From positions 81,252-145,251 of the forward strand of contig JADNYV010000087.1 of assembly GCA_015501055.1 (NCBI GenBank): DNA of 64,000 nucleotides. Reading direction: 5' to 3'. The stretch is from Mucidula mucida. Lineage: Eukaryota; Basidiomycota; Agaricomycetes; Agaricales; Physalacriaceae. A program made the translations under genes and the position numbers. Below the pieces are notes generated by a model. It was given only the letters and a program-made list of their open reading frames with translations, made no database searches and was not told the origin of the DNA. This document shows positions 35,932-45,221 of the stretch, one piece after another. Positions within the stretch are counted from its first letter, which is position 1. The number at the start of each line of letters is the position of its first letter.

Positions 35932-37303
35932 CTAGTCACCCGAGATCGCATCTACCTCATCCCCCCGTACCCTGGGTTTACCTGCATACAACAGTCGAGG
36001 CATATAATCTCTGCAAGTGCAATGCACTACCCCCCTCCACAACGGCTCAGTCTCTTGCAAGCCAGTGACGACGTTCAACGTTCTGAAAAGCGGTACCCGC
36101 GCTGCATCGGAAAGCGTGTCATCAATTTGCGCCCAAGGAATATATTGATTCCTGTTGCGCATCCAGTAGAGAATGCAGTGGATGGTGAATTCCTCGAGCG
36201 TGGACGTGGCCACGGCTTCGAGAATGGGTCCGAACCAGACCAAGTGCTTGTATCGTCGCCGGTAGCAGGTGTTGATTGAGAAAGACGAGAGCCGCCGGCA
36301 TCGGGATAATAGCTGGAGGATATCTGAAATAGATAGTAAACCGCCGTGCCCGTCACCATATGCAGATGCCAACGTACCATAAGGATTATGAGAGTCCATT
36401 ACATGCACACCTAGTATGATGGTCTGCAGGTTGTTTCCAACGACACGGAAAAACTTCGCGTACGTGGCGAAGTCCATCAAGTGTTCCTCCTCCCAGTGAA
36501 ACTTTACCCCCTTCAGTGAGTTGAGCTTGAACGTGTTGCGCTGTAGAAGTATCTCCAGAATAGCTTGTGGCGGGCAGTCGTGAATGCTAATGTATTCTAA
36601 GCAGATTACAGCTTGCACCGGCGGCTCTGGGAGTCCACAAAATGCAAATATTGGGGTCATCGTTGGCGCCTTCCATTCAGCATCCCATTCGCAAGTGGAG
36701 AAGGACAGCCGCTTGACCTTGAGGAAAGTGCGTACGAACAGCGCGACATCGGCGGTATCCGCAAATGTCACCGTAGTGAGGGATAGTTCTTCCAATGTAG
36801 GAGCGACAGTGGTTATACCTGTCAGGATAGTCGGTACGTTTCCGGGGTTGAGATTTAACCAGGCTATGTTCATTAAAGAGAGAGCGCATAGATTGGGAAG
36901 AAGAGACAAGAACTGGAATCCTTGAGTGACGAGATACTGATCGTGATTCACCCTTATTTGCACAAAGCGAATGCAGGAGGCAATGGCGGGCGACCTCATT
37001 AGAATCTCCAACCCAGAGTGGAATCTCCAGAAAGGGTCAAAAGGGATTGCCCCGTCTGCAGCTTCATAGAGTTCACGCAGCTCTACTCTTGCAAAAAGAT
37101 GGCAACGTGCAGAGGGCAACCATGACCAACTGACAAGGGCGAGGACGGAAAGGGCGCTCTTATCATTATGAGAGTGATTTATGATGATGTCGATGATTTC
37201 TTGAGGAAGACGTGCGGCGGCACCCTGTTGAAGGTCAAGATCTAGACAGTTCGTTGACGCACAGACTAATTGGATACCGGAGGATATACAGCCTGGGTGA
37301 TCA
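35932..37303 (-). CDS. F-box/LRR-like protein, intact copy B
   Basis: Exon 1 37303-37277 (27 nt, nine codons) and exon 2 37224-35932 give about 439 residues. I chose this split, rather than one uninterrupted frame from 37326, because the GTATCC donor, CAG acceptor and nine-codon first exon match copies A and D exactly in position and phase. The protein opens with LPQEIIDIIINHSHNDKSALSVLALVSWSWL (F-box-like) and continues with the family landmarks VTQGFQFLSLLPNL, LEELSLTTVTF, ALFVRTFLKVKRLSFSTC and FFRVVGNNL. Convergent with copy A. Confidence 0.83.
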
Positions 37304-37499
37304 TTTCGCGTTATTGGGAACGGCAAAAGACTTCTGTACCGGGAAGCCTGTGTACTGCAATAAGATCTAGAGTCTCAGTCAAGAACCAAGGCGCAGCTGC
37401 TTAGATAACACAGGTTTCCCTCACGTGCTCAAGCGCGTACCCTTGACCTTGAAGTTATACTACTACTAATTCTACTGATTCGCAGTACATTTGTTTCCA

Positions 37500-37890
37500 A
37501 TAACGACGAAGTATAAGTCTTACGCCAGATCCCCCGATGTGTCTATTATCAACCGATTCTCTTCAGGCTTCCGCTTTCCGTTCTTGCTCTCGAGTTGGTC
37601 ATGACTGCTGTCTGCACGCACCATCTGTTTGTGAGACTCTGTAGATCTGCGCGAGTTCTATTGCACTCCCGATACGGCTACCGATACCATTTCTGGAGAG
37701 TTGACTTTGGGTGGGAGATGATAACAGTCTTAGTACCAGCAAGTGCCACTTCGTGCAGGTCCAAGCACCGGAGAATGATTCTGAAGGGTATCCTGTCGCA
37801 CAGAGATTCCAGTTCTTCTCTCACCTTCCCAAATATGAGCGAGCGAGCATATGGATCCTTTGCAGTTCGTACCGCGTATAGTAGAACTAT
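37500..37890 (+). pseudogene. F-box/LRR-like gene, eroded 5' fragment
   Basis: A branch-acceptor region (ATCAACCGATTCTCTTCAG) followed by heavily mutated sequence still alignable to the first 120 residues of copies A and B: SWSW-region remnants, FWRVDFGWEMI and a broken VTQGFQF segment. Many frameshifts. The right end is cut by, or abuts, the MITE at 37895. Confidence 0.7.
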
Positions 37891-37894
37891 TGTA

Positions 37895-38254
37895 CAGTGC
37901 GTTGCAGTGAAATGTGCACCTTCCGCAGCCCGCTCCGTTCAGGATTTCTGCTCAGGGTGGTACATGTTTCCTAGTTAGTACATCAAATCTTATTCAGATC
38001 TTGCCTTCATTCTCGGGCACCTTGTAGCTACAACGTGTCAAACCAGTGGTAAGAGAGCACTGCTATAAGCAGCATGTTATCTTGGGGAGAAAGGATACTT
38101 TTATAGTGGACAAGGTCGCGTTAACAGTTTGGCATCACCGGGGCATGACCGAACAAGATTTATTTCCTGATTAGGCTACATTTACGCCCGACCCTAAGCA
38201 GAGTTCCTGAGCGGAGCAAACTGCGGAAGGTGCACATTTCACTGCAACGCACTG
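37895..38254. mobile_element. MITE, Tc1/mariner type, 360 bp
   Basis: Perfect 34 bp terminal inverted repeats (37895-37928 and 38221-38254) beginning CAGTGCGTTGCAGTG are flanked on both sides by the dinucleotide TA (37893-37894 and 38255-38256), the target duplication of Tc1/mariner transposition. Inverted similarity continues imperfectly inward for about 30 bp more. The interior of about 290 bp has no gene. It lies at the end of the eroded F-box fragment. Confidence 0.88.
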
Positions 38255-38638
38255 TATGAGGCTGCTACAAGAAATCTCCCATCAACAATGTCATGCCTAC
38301 GGTAATGAGGGCGGATGTTTTAGAGGTACAGTAGCAGAAAGTGCCAAAGGTCATCGAACAGATAGGTTGCTGAAATGCTCTCCGTCGCACTTCAAGCAAC
38401 ATATCTGATTTGACGGTCGGCGCGTGTCCACTCGCGTAAGAAACGTAACAAGTACTCTGCCACCACGCAGTCGCGTTGACGTTTGCGCATCAAACGCGAT
38501 ATCCAGGGCCATCTGTATGGCGTGGCCCTGCTTCCGTCGCGATCACTATCGCCGGAAACGGAAATTTCGAGGTTTGCTTTATACCCACCCCCCATCATCC
38601 CCCCTCATTTTGTGACCCGGCTCACTCCCCTCTCCGTC

Positions 38639-39656
38639 ATGGACACAGCCAATCTTGTGAACTCTCCCCATCTATGGTTCAAGAACGGGGACATCATCCT
38701 AAAGGCGGAGAACACCCTGTTTCGCGTTACACGCGGCATTCTCGCGTACCACTCGCCCGTTCTCCTCCAGATGGTCCTGCACTCAGAGTCCAACACGTTT
38801 ATCGAGGGCTGCAGAGTCCTCATCCTGCCCGACTCTGCAGAGGACACGACACATTTCCTACAGGCCATCCATGATTCTGCGTACGTCCCCCCCTCCCTCC
38901 CCTCCTCGTCTGTTCTGGCCATTACCTTGCTCCCGCAGATACTACGATCCTTCCAAAGATACCCCATTCTCCGTGATATCCGGTGTTCTCCGCATGAGCA
39001 CCAAATACCAAGTGCACCCTCTCAGGCAAATGGCCGTGCGCCATCTCCAGCGCCTCTTCCCGCCGACACTCGAGGCTTGGGATCAGCGCTCGAAACCGGG
39101 CAACGACACCATCCAGAAATCGCGCGGCCGCACCATCGCCATCATCAACCTCGCCCTGGAGACGAACCACCACGTCCTCCTGCCTAGCGCCATGGCATAC
39201 TCCTGGGCCATCGGCCTCGATGCGCTGCTAGACGGCGCGGAGACGCATGATCGCAAAAAGGTGGAGCTGGATTGGAAAACGAAGCGGACGTGTCTCGTCG
39301 CGCGCGACCGCCTCACGAGCGCCTTGCGCTCTCGCCTCTTAGCGTTCATCGTCACCCCGTCCCCGGCGCGCTGCCAGAACAAGGCACGCTGCGACCAGGG
39401 GCGGCTCGTCACGCTGAACAAGTGGGAGCACTATTTCGCCGAGGCGGGATTCCCGACGCCCTTCCGGTTCGAGGTCAACTGGACGGACGTGGGGACGCAG
39501 CTCTGCCGTGACTGTGTGGTGGACGGGAGGGAGAGCTTTTTGACGGCGAGATGGGTGCTGTGGGACGAGCTCCCGTCGTTCTTTGGGTTGGAGAGCTGGG
39601 AGGTGCTTAGTGCGAAAGCGGATTTGGAGAGGCGGGCGTCGCCGTCGAGTAGATGA
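38639..39656 (+). CDS. BTB/POZ-domain protein (second type)
   Basis: Exons 38639-38880 and 38939-39656 (58 nt intron, GTACGT to GCAG) give about 319 residues. The start HLWFKNGDIILKAENTLFRVTRGILAYHSPVLLQMVLHSES is the usual Agaricomycete BTB opening, and the intron sits where many members of this family have one (before YYDPSKDTPFSVISGVLRMSTKYQV). The C-terminal half contains paired cysteines (NKARCDQG; LCRDCVVDGRE). Different from the BTB array at 26-28 kb. Molecular role unknown. Confidence 0.87.
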
Positions 39657-40497
39657 ACACGATGAGTAGCATTCCATACACGAAGGCTATAGTAAATGTT
39701 GACTTCTCGCTCACCACACGATGAGGCTTCGCATGTCCCAGCCAAAAGCATATGGATACGTCCGGGCTTGAGATCTCGACTGACTTGAATACGTTAAGCT
39801 CCTCTCCTCCTCAGGTTTGGACACAGTACATATCCTACAGAACAGATATTCACCTGGGGCACGCCAGGCAAAGTTCATCTGTGCTTCCCGTGAGTCTAGA
39901 TCAATTCCTCACTCCCCTGCGCCCAACGACAACTGTTACACTTCCCGCATTAAACCCGATCGAGTCCTCGTAAAACGGTACATCTGGACGCCCGAGTCAA
40001 CGTTTAAAGGTCCAAATGCAGCAAAAAGTAGATCGATTCAGGTGTTGAAGATTCGCCGCATACCAAACGCATACTTGGTCCTCTACGGTCATCAAAATCA
40101 CATTCACCGCGTTCTGGATGACGTCGGGAGCAACATAGCGTCATGATTTTCACTTGAGTATGATCCCCTTGATCGACGGGGGGGGGGGGGGGCGCCCACA
40201 ACGTTTTACAATGACATGATGTCCATCGCGGTCACATTCCGCGACTTCAATATCAATCACCGTGTCCGCGAGTTGCTAGCATTTCAACCTACAACATATA
40301 AACCGTGTATCAACGGGGGGGCCATACTAATGTACATTGTTTACTGTATCGTATTCGTGTTTGGTGGACAAGAAAGCGGGGGGGGGAGGGGGGGTAGCGT
40401 AGTAGTAAAAAAAACATGATAGAAAGCAACGACTGCGACACCCAAAGACGGAGAGAGAAAAGAGAAAGAAAGTCCAAAAGAGAATGGGGTCCACGGT
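39657..40497. other. Intergenic with a poly-G tract, no gene
   Basis: Convergent spacer between the BTB and bZIP genes. It holds a run of about 14 G near 40179-40192 and further G-runs near 40316-40322 and 40377-40394. Short frames here lack support. Confidence 0.5.
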
Positions 40498-41779
40498 CTA
40501 GTACCCGTATGCGCCGCTCGTGCCGTTGCGGTTTTCCACTTTGCCTACGCCTACACCCACGCTGACTGGTACACCTCCCACATTGCCATTGACCTGTCCG
40601 ACGCCTACACCGCCAACCAGCGCGCTGAGACGCGAGATTTCCTCTCGCGAGGTGACGAGAGCAGTGGTAAGACGCTCGTTCTCCTGCTGGAGAAACTCGA
40701 CTTTGGCTTGAAGCTGGGCTAGCCAGGCCTTCTTGCGCTGTCGACATTTGAGAGCAGCTGCATATGTTGAGGATGGTATATATTTTCCAAAGAGCGTGCA
40801 TACCTTGCCGATTCCTCTCCAAAAAGTTCTTGCGTTTCTCCTCCTCCGTCTCGGGTTTCTTGGACTGGTTATTGTTCTGGGGCGACATAGAATGTTGGTT
40901 GTGGTGCTGGCGCTTGTGGGAAGGCTCGTCGTTGTACATATCCTCATCATCTTCATCATCGTCATCGTCATCGTCTTCATCCATGTTGGACTTTCGTCCA
41001 CCACGCGTCGAGCGACGAACGGGTTTCCGCTTCGTACCGCGTTTTCCATTCGGTTCTTGCTGCTCCATGCTAACACCACGCGCCTGCGCTTCCTCGCGCT
41101 TGGTAAGCTCCTGATGCGCTTGAGATAGAAGGAAAAGACCGTTGGCGGCGGTCGTGGCGGCGTTGGTGGCCGAGTTGAGATACTCGCCCTCCTGCGGCTG
41201 CTGCTGCGCGTAATTGCCGTTCATAGCGCCTGTGATGGCGTTGAGGGTGTTTGGGGTGATGGTCATGGCGTTCTGCATAAAGGCGGCGGTGTTTGGGGTA
41301 TTGGGGAATGGGCCGCCGACCAGAGGTGTGAGGCCAGTACGCGGAGTCAAGCCAGTGCGGGGAGTGAGACCCGTACGGAAATTGGCGGGATCAAACTCGC
41401 CCGGGCCCTGCGGCGCCGATGGATTGGCTGGACCCGCTAGCATCGCAGGCGAGAGTGGGCCGGCGCGCAGAGAATTAGCAAGGCCGGGCGTGAATCCCCA
41501 TTGATACGGAGCGCCGGGGTCGGCGGGCGACGATATGGAGGACAGCGGAGGTAGCACTGGTCGCGAATCGTCGGTAGGTGACTTGGACTTGCGCCTTTCG
41601 TCGCGGCCGTTGGCCTGAGATTCGCCCGACGAGGTTGACTGGGGCGACTGATTTTGACGGGCATTCGACGACGACGAGGGTCGCGCAGAAAAAGACTGTT
41701 CAAATGGATTCGGCTCGAGGTCAAAGTCTGCGCGTTTCTGGTTTTTGGGCGAAGCGGAGCGCTGCTGCTCTTTGGCCAT
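40498..41779 (-). CDS. Atf1/AtfA-type bZIP transcription factor
   Basis: Exons 41779-40804 and 40757-40498 give about 411 residues; an upstream ATG at 41803 would add eight. The bZIP lies across the exon junction: basic region ERNRQAALKCRQRKKAW, then a leucine zipper (LQAKVEFLQQENERL). The N-terminus has the NPFEQSFS motif of the Aft1 osmotic-stress region, and the middle has Ser/Thr-Pro sites and three RTGLTP repeats, as in stress-MAPK (Sty1/Hog1) targeted ATF/CREB factors. An Asp-rich run precedes the basic region. By family it binds CRE sites (TGACGT) in stress, sporulation and light responses. Two such half-sites lie just upstream of its own ATG. Confidence 0.92.
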
Positions 41780-41804
41780 GACGCACAAGCGGGGAGGGGG
41801 CAAA

Positions 41805-41840
41805 ACGTCACTGGTGGGAAGGTGGGAAAGAACTACGTCA
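41805..41840 (-). promoter_or_regulatory. Two CRE half-sites upstream of the bZIP gene
   Basis: TGACGT occurs on the gene strand at 41810-41805 and 41840-41835, 26 and 56 bp before the bZIP ATG. This is the consensus core for Atf/CREB factors and suggests autoregulation; the sites may lie in the transcribed leader. Confidence 0.4.
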
Positions 41841-43140
41841 ACACCGTCATTGTTTTACCTACTAATGCTCTTGACAAACAGCGCCACACATCGTCACGTC
41901 GTGCCTCTCTTATCAAGTCACTTGTCCAACTCGTGTTGATGGTGTATGCGTAACTAGACGATGCGGAAAAGCCCCAGTAGATACACCTTCCTCATACAGA
42001 CACGGCCAACTGGCCAAGTGTCCGCAAAACCCTAGAAGTTTATCACCCTTCCCCATACCAAACCCTTCAAACGCGCGTCCCCCAGATGTATGACCACCTC
42101 CGCGATTGACATGTTTGAACGTCATACATTGTGCAATTTCCAGTAACTACTCCCGAGAATAGCAAAAGAACCACCACTCGTGGCAGGATGTTCACAATCA
42201 TCCCTAGCCCGACTCGGCCTTGAGTTCACAAATAGATACCCAATGAAGAGATACAAAATAAGCGTCGCCTTAATGATTGTGGACAGTCGCGTTGCTGCGA
42301 GTAATGACATTGCTGTTCGGAGGTCCATACGACAGGACCACGACAGTTGGAGTACCCGTTACCGGCAACCGCAAGGGGCGATTTGAAGCCATCGCAGGCA
42401 CATCCGTCGATCGTTGATTAAGCGCCACGTTCCAATTTTTTTTTAAAAACAGAAACAATCGTAGCGCCTAATCGGGATTGATGGCGGGTAGCCAGATCGG
42501 GAACGCAGTCGGGAGGACCTCCTTGCACACCGTGCATGGTAATCGGCAAGAGCTGCTCACAATTCGTTGCATAACGTTATCGAGCGCTAAAGACAAGCTC
42601 AAGAATCCAACCAAAGTGTCACAGACTTGACACCTCCAGCGACGAATGATAAGTTCCCCACATGTGTGGCACAGAAGCAAGGCAGATGGACAGGGAGGTC
42701 CAAGTTTAATCTTAGGAATTCGAATTCGAAGTGAACTGACCCGCAATGAGCAGCAAGCCCTCTGAGCACCGGGTCAGGCTGGAATGAATGTGAGAAAAGC
42801 ATCAATAAACGAGCATCAAAATACAGACAAGAACACTTTTTGGCATGAATGATACGCGAACGTTCAAACCTGCAAGAAGTAAAAGGAACAAGAAACCACC
42901 AAGAACAACAAGCCCATTGAGAACAAGACCCAAAGAACAAAAAGCTCGCAAATGTCGATTCGTGGCTCCGGACAAAGGACCTTGATGGCAAACCATCATT
43001 CCTCTGCTCTGTTCCGTAACACGCCTCTCATAAAAAAGAAGGCCAGCAAAGGCCCGTTTGTTCCCATTGTTCGCCGCTTTCGTCAACGCGCACTTGCCTC
43101 TTGTGGACTCCAAGCAGCTTTGACCGTCGAACAAAGGGGC
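41841..43140. other. Intergenic, no supported gene
   Basis: Long spacer between divergent genes. Open frames on either strand (for example 42802-43236 minus) are composition-driven and lack start context, introns or family motifs. No tRNA-like B box seen. Confidence 0.45.
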
Positions 43141-43141
43141 C

Positions 43142-43149
43142 CATATAAA
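43142..43149 (+). promoter_or_regulatory. TATA-like element before the proline-rich gene
   Basis: CATATAAAG-type element about 90 bp upstream of the ATG at 43235. Confidence 0.4.
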
Positions 43150-43234
43150 GCGACGCCGCCGTCTCTCGTCCTTCCAGCACACCCCAGCGCACCGCAGCTT
43201 ATCTCGAAGCATCGAGACTCCTAGATCGCGAAAC

Positions 43235-43705
43235 ATGAATCAGGAGCGTTCGAAATCCGGCACTCCTAAGACGCGCCCCCCTCTCAGCTCCTCATCCTCA
43301 AACTATTTCACATCCCAGCCTTCGTCCTCGCCATCGATGACCTTCAGCACCGCGCGCCACACCACCGCGCCACACACATCCCTATCCACGCCCGTGCCGC
43401 CTACGCCACACCCACCGCGGTGTCCTCCCGCACCAGGGCCTCTGCGCCCGTCATCGTCATTCTACCCGCAGAAACAGAGCGAGCCTGCCGTTCCCGGCGT
43501 CAAGGGCGTGCGCGCGCGTCGGCTGGAGTTTGAGCTCATCCCGTCGCCTCCAGGCGCTCCTGTACCAGCCAAATCATCACCGAGTACCACGCTGCGCCCG
43601 CCGATCAAGCTGGGGACGTGGCTGGCGGAGGAGGAATATAAACCACAGACAAAGTTCGCCAATGGTCATGGGACACATCTGAACGTTCCGCCGAGAAAGG
43701 CTTGA
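43235..43705 (+). CDS. Small Ser/Pro-rich protein, unknown function
   Basis: A single-exon frame of 156 residues. The first 85 residues are disordered, Ser/Thr/Pro-rich; the second half is less biased, with VKGVRARRLEFELIPSPPGAP, PIKLGTWLAEEEYKPQTKFANG and a basic end. A TATA-like element and CA-rich leader precede it, and the start context (AAACATGA) is acceptable. I do not recognise a family. The well-ordered C-terminal segment argues for a real protein, but this could be a chance frame. Confidence 0.5.
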   Translation: MNQERSKSGTPKTRPPLSSSSSNYFTSQPSSSPSMTFSTARHTTAPHTSLSTPVPPTPHPPRCPPAPGPLRPSSSFYPQKQSEPAVPGVKGVRARRLEFELIPSPPGAPVPAKSSPSTTLRPPIKLGTWLAEEEYKPQTKFANGHGTHLNVPPRKA

Positions 43706-44362
43706 GGAGGGAGGAAAATTGTATCTTTATTCTGTATATAGCGCGACGACCCATCATGACCTACATAGCATTTGTACATTAGCACGCACACGCCTTGGAG
43801 TACGCATTCACATACCTTACTAGCAGCAGCAGTTTTTTCAACGAGCCACTATTTTTCCTTCCTCCTATGTTTCAACGGGGGGTGATTGGCCACGGCGGGC
43901 TAAATCAGGCTGAGATTGTCGCGCGGCTCCATGCTGGATGTTTTAGAAACAGTGTGGTAGGTGAAACAGCAAGCTTTGAGCGAGTACAGGCGGTGAAGGC
44001 TTTGAAGCTAGCGGTGGTGGTGGTGGTAAGATGGTAACCAGTAACCTTTCGTACCTTCGTGGATACCGCTTGTATAGTCTCCCCGCGTCTCACAACACAA
44101 TAAAAGCGTCATGGGCGGAAACAAAGTTGCTTTCCATGTGAGCGACACGTGGCTTCCGAGTGCTTCGGCGCGTGCATTACCGGACTTCGAGATGCTCATT
44201 GAAGAGTTACACTTACATCCACATCAGGATATCCAGACATCGAATTACCTTGGCGTATAATCAATATCTTGACCAGGTGAACAAACGGAGCACCGCGAAT
44301 CCGCCGACTTGTAGTACACCATGTGATCGCGCCACCTACTTCCCATCTTCCCACCCACCACG
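43706..44362. other. Intergenic, no feature seen
   Basis: No supported gene; contains the 3' end of the Ser/Pro-rich gene and the promoter of the isochorismatase-like gene. Confidence 0.5.
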
Positions 44363-45121
44363 ATGACTCTTCTGCAACCTGAATCCACTATTATATTCTT
44401 GTGTGACGTTCAGACTAAATTTCGTAAGATTCTGGATAGTCTCTCAACTAACGCTCCTCCTCTTGAACTGACTCTTAGGGCCGGCAATCCATGGCTATGA
44501 CCAAGTCATCCTCACCGCGAATAAGATGCTCAAAATAGCCAAGGTGCGCGCAACACATAGTGAGCCCACATCGTCCCTCCGATCTCACCGTCCCAGTTGG
44601 TAGGCTGCGAAGTGCTCGTCACGACCCAGAACGCCAAAGGTCCAGATCCTTAATACTATACATAAACCTCCAAACTCACACCCCAGCCCCCAGGTCTTGG
44701 CCCAACAGACCCTGCCATCGACCTGCCCTCGCTCGGCGACCTGCTCGTAGCCACGATCGACAAGACGAGGTTCTCCATGCTCACAGAGGACGTCGAGCAC
44801 ATCCTCTACACCCGCTCCACGATCAAGAACGTCATCCTCATGGGCATCGAAGCCCACGTCTGCGTCCTACAAACGGCATTGCAGCTCCTGCACGCGCCCG
44901 AGCCGCTGCGCGTTTACATACTACACGACGGCGTCGCGTCGTCGCACCCCATGGAAATGAGCATCGCCATAGATCGGCTGCGCGCTGAGGGCGCCGTCAT
45001 TACGACAAGCGAGAGTGCAGGCTTCGAGCTTGTAGGCGACGCGAGGAAACCGTACTTTAGGGAGTTTAGTAAGATCATTAAGGAATCCAAGTTGGCTGGG
45101 CAGGTAGAAGGCAAGATGTAG
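44363..45121 (+). CDS. Isochorismatase-like hydrolase (ISOC1/2 type)
   Basis: Four exons, 44363-44423, 44479-44543, 44597-44639 and 44694-45121, join to 198 residues. The cysteine-hydrolase fold landmarks are present: the first-strand Asp (FLCDVQTKF, residue about 16), the Lys region after VTTQNAKGLG, and the nucleophile segment VILMGIEAHVCVLQTAL with its Cys. DGVASSHPMEMSIAIDRL follows. It resembles the eukaryotic isochorismatase-domain proteins of about 200 residues (ISOC1/ISOC2, yeast YCR-type relatives). The natural substrate is unknown; isochorismate itself is unlikely in this organism. Confidence 0.9.
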
Positions 45122-45221
45122 ATGCAAATGTCGGTGTACAGATAATAGGTGTCAGTGTTGTATTACTATCCTACAGGTATTGTACTTTTTACATGACTTA
45201 GACCACAAAGCAGAAAGGGTA

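Noticed and set aside
37303..37326. Upstream ATG at 37326 as start of F-box copy B
   Set aside because: Using it requires reading through a donor/acceptor pair that is conserved in copies A and D; the spliced nine-codon first exon is better supported.
40733..41128. Hydrophobic-looking plus-strand frames opposite the bZIP gene
   Set aside because: Antisense of the Asp-rich run and basic region; the Val/Ile/Ser repeats arise from reversed GAT/GAC codons.
42122..43236. Several minus-strand frames of 60-144 codons in the 41.8-43.2 kb spacer
   Set aside because: No start context, intron signals, domain pattern or similarity to anything recognised.
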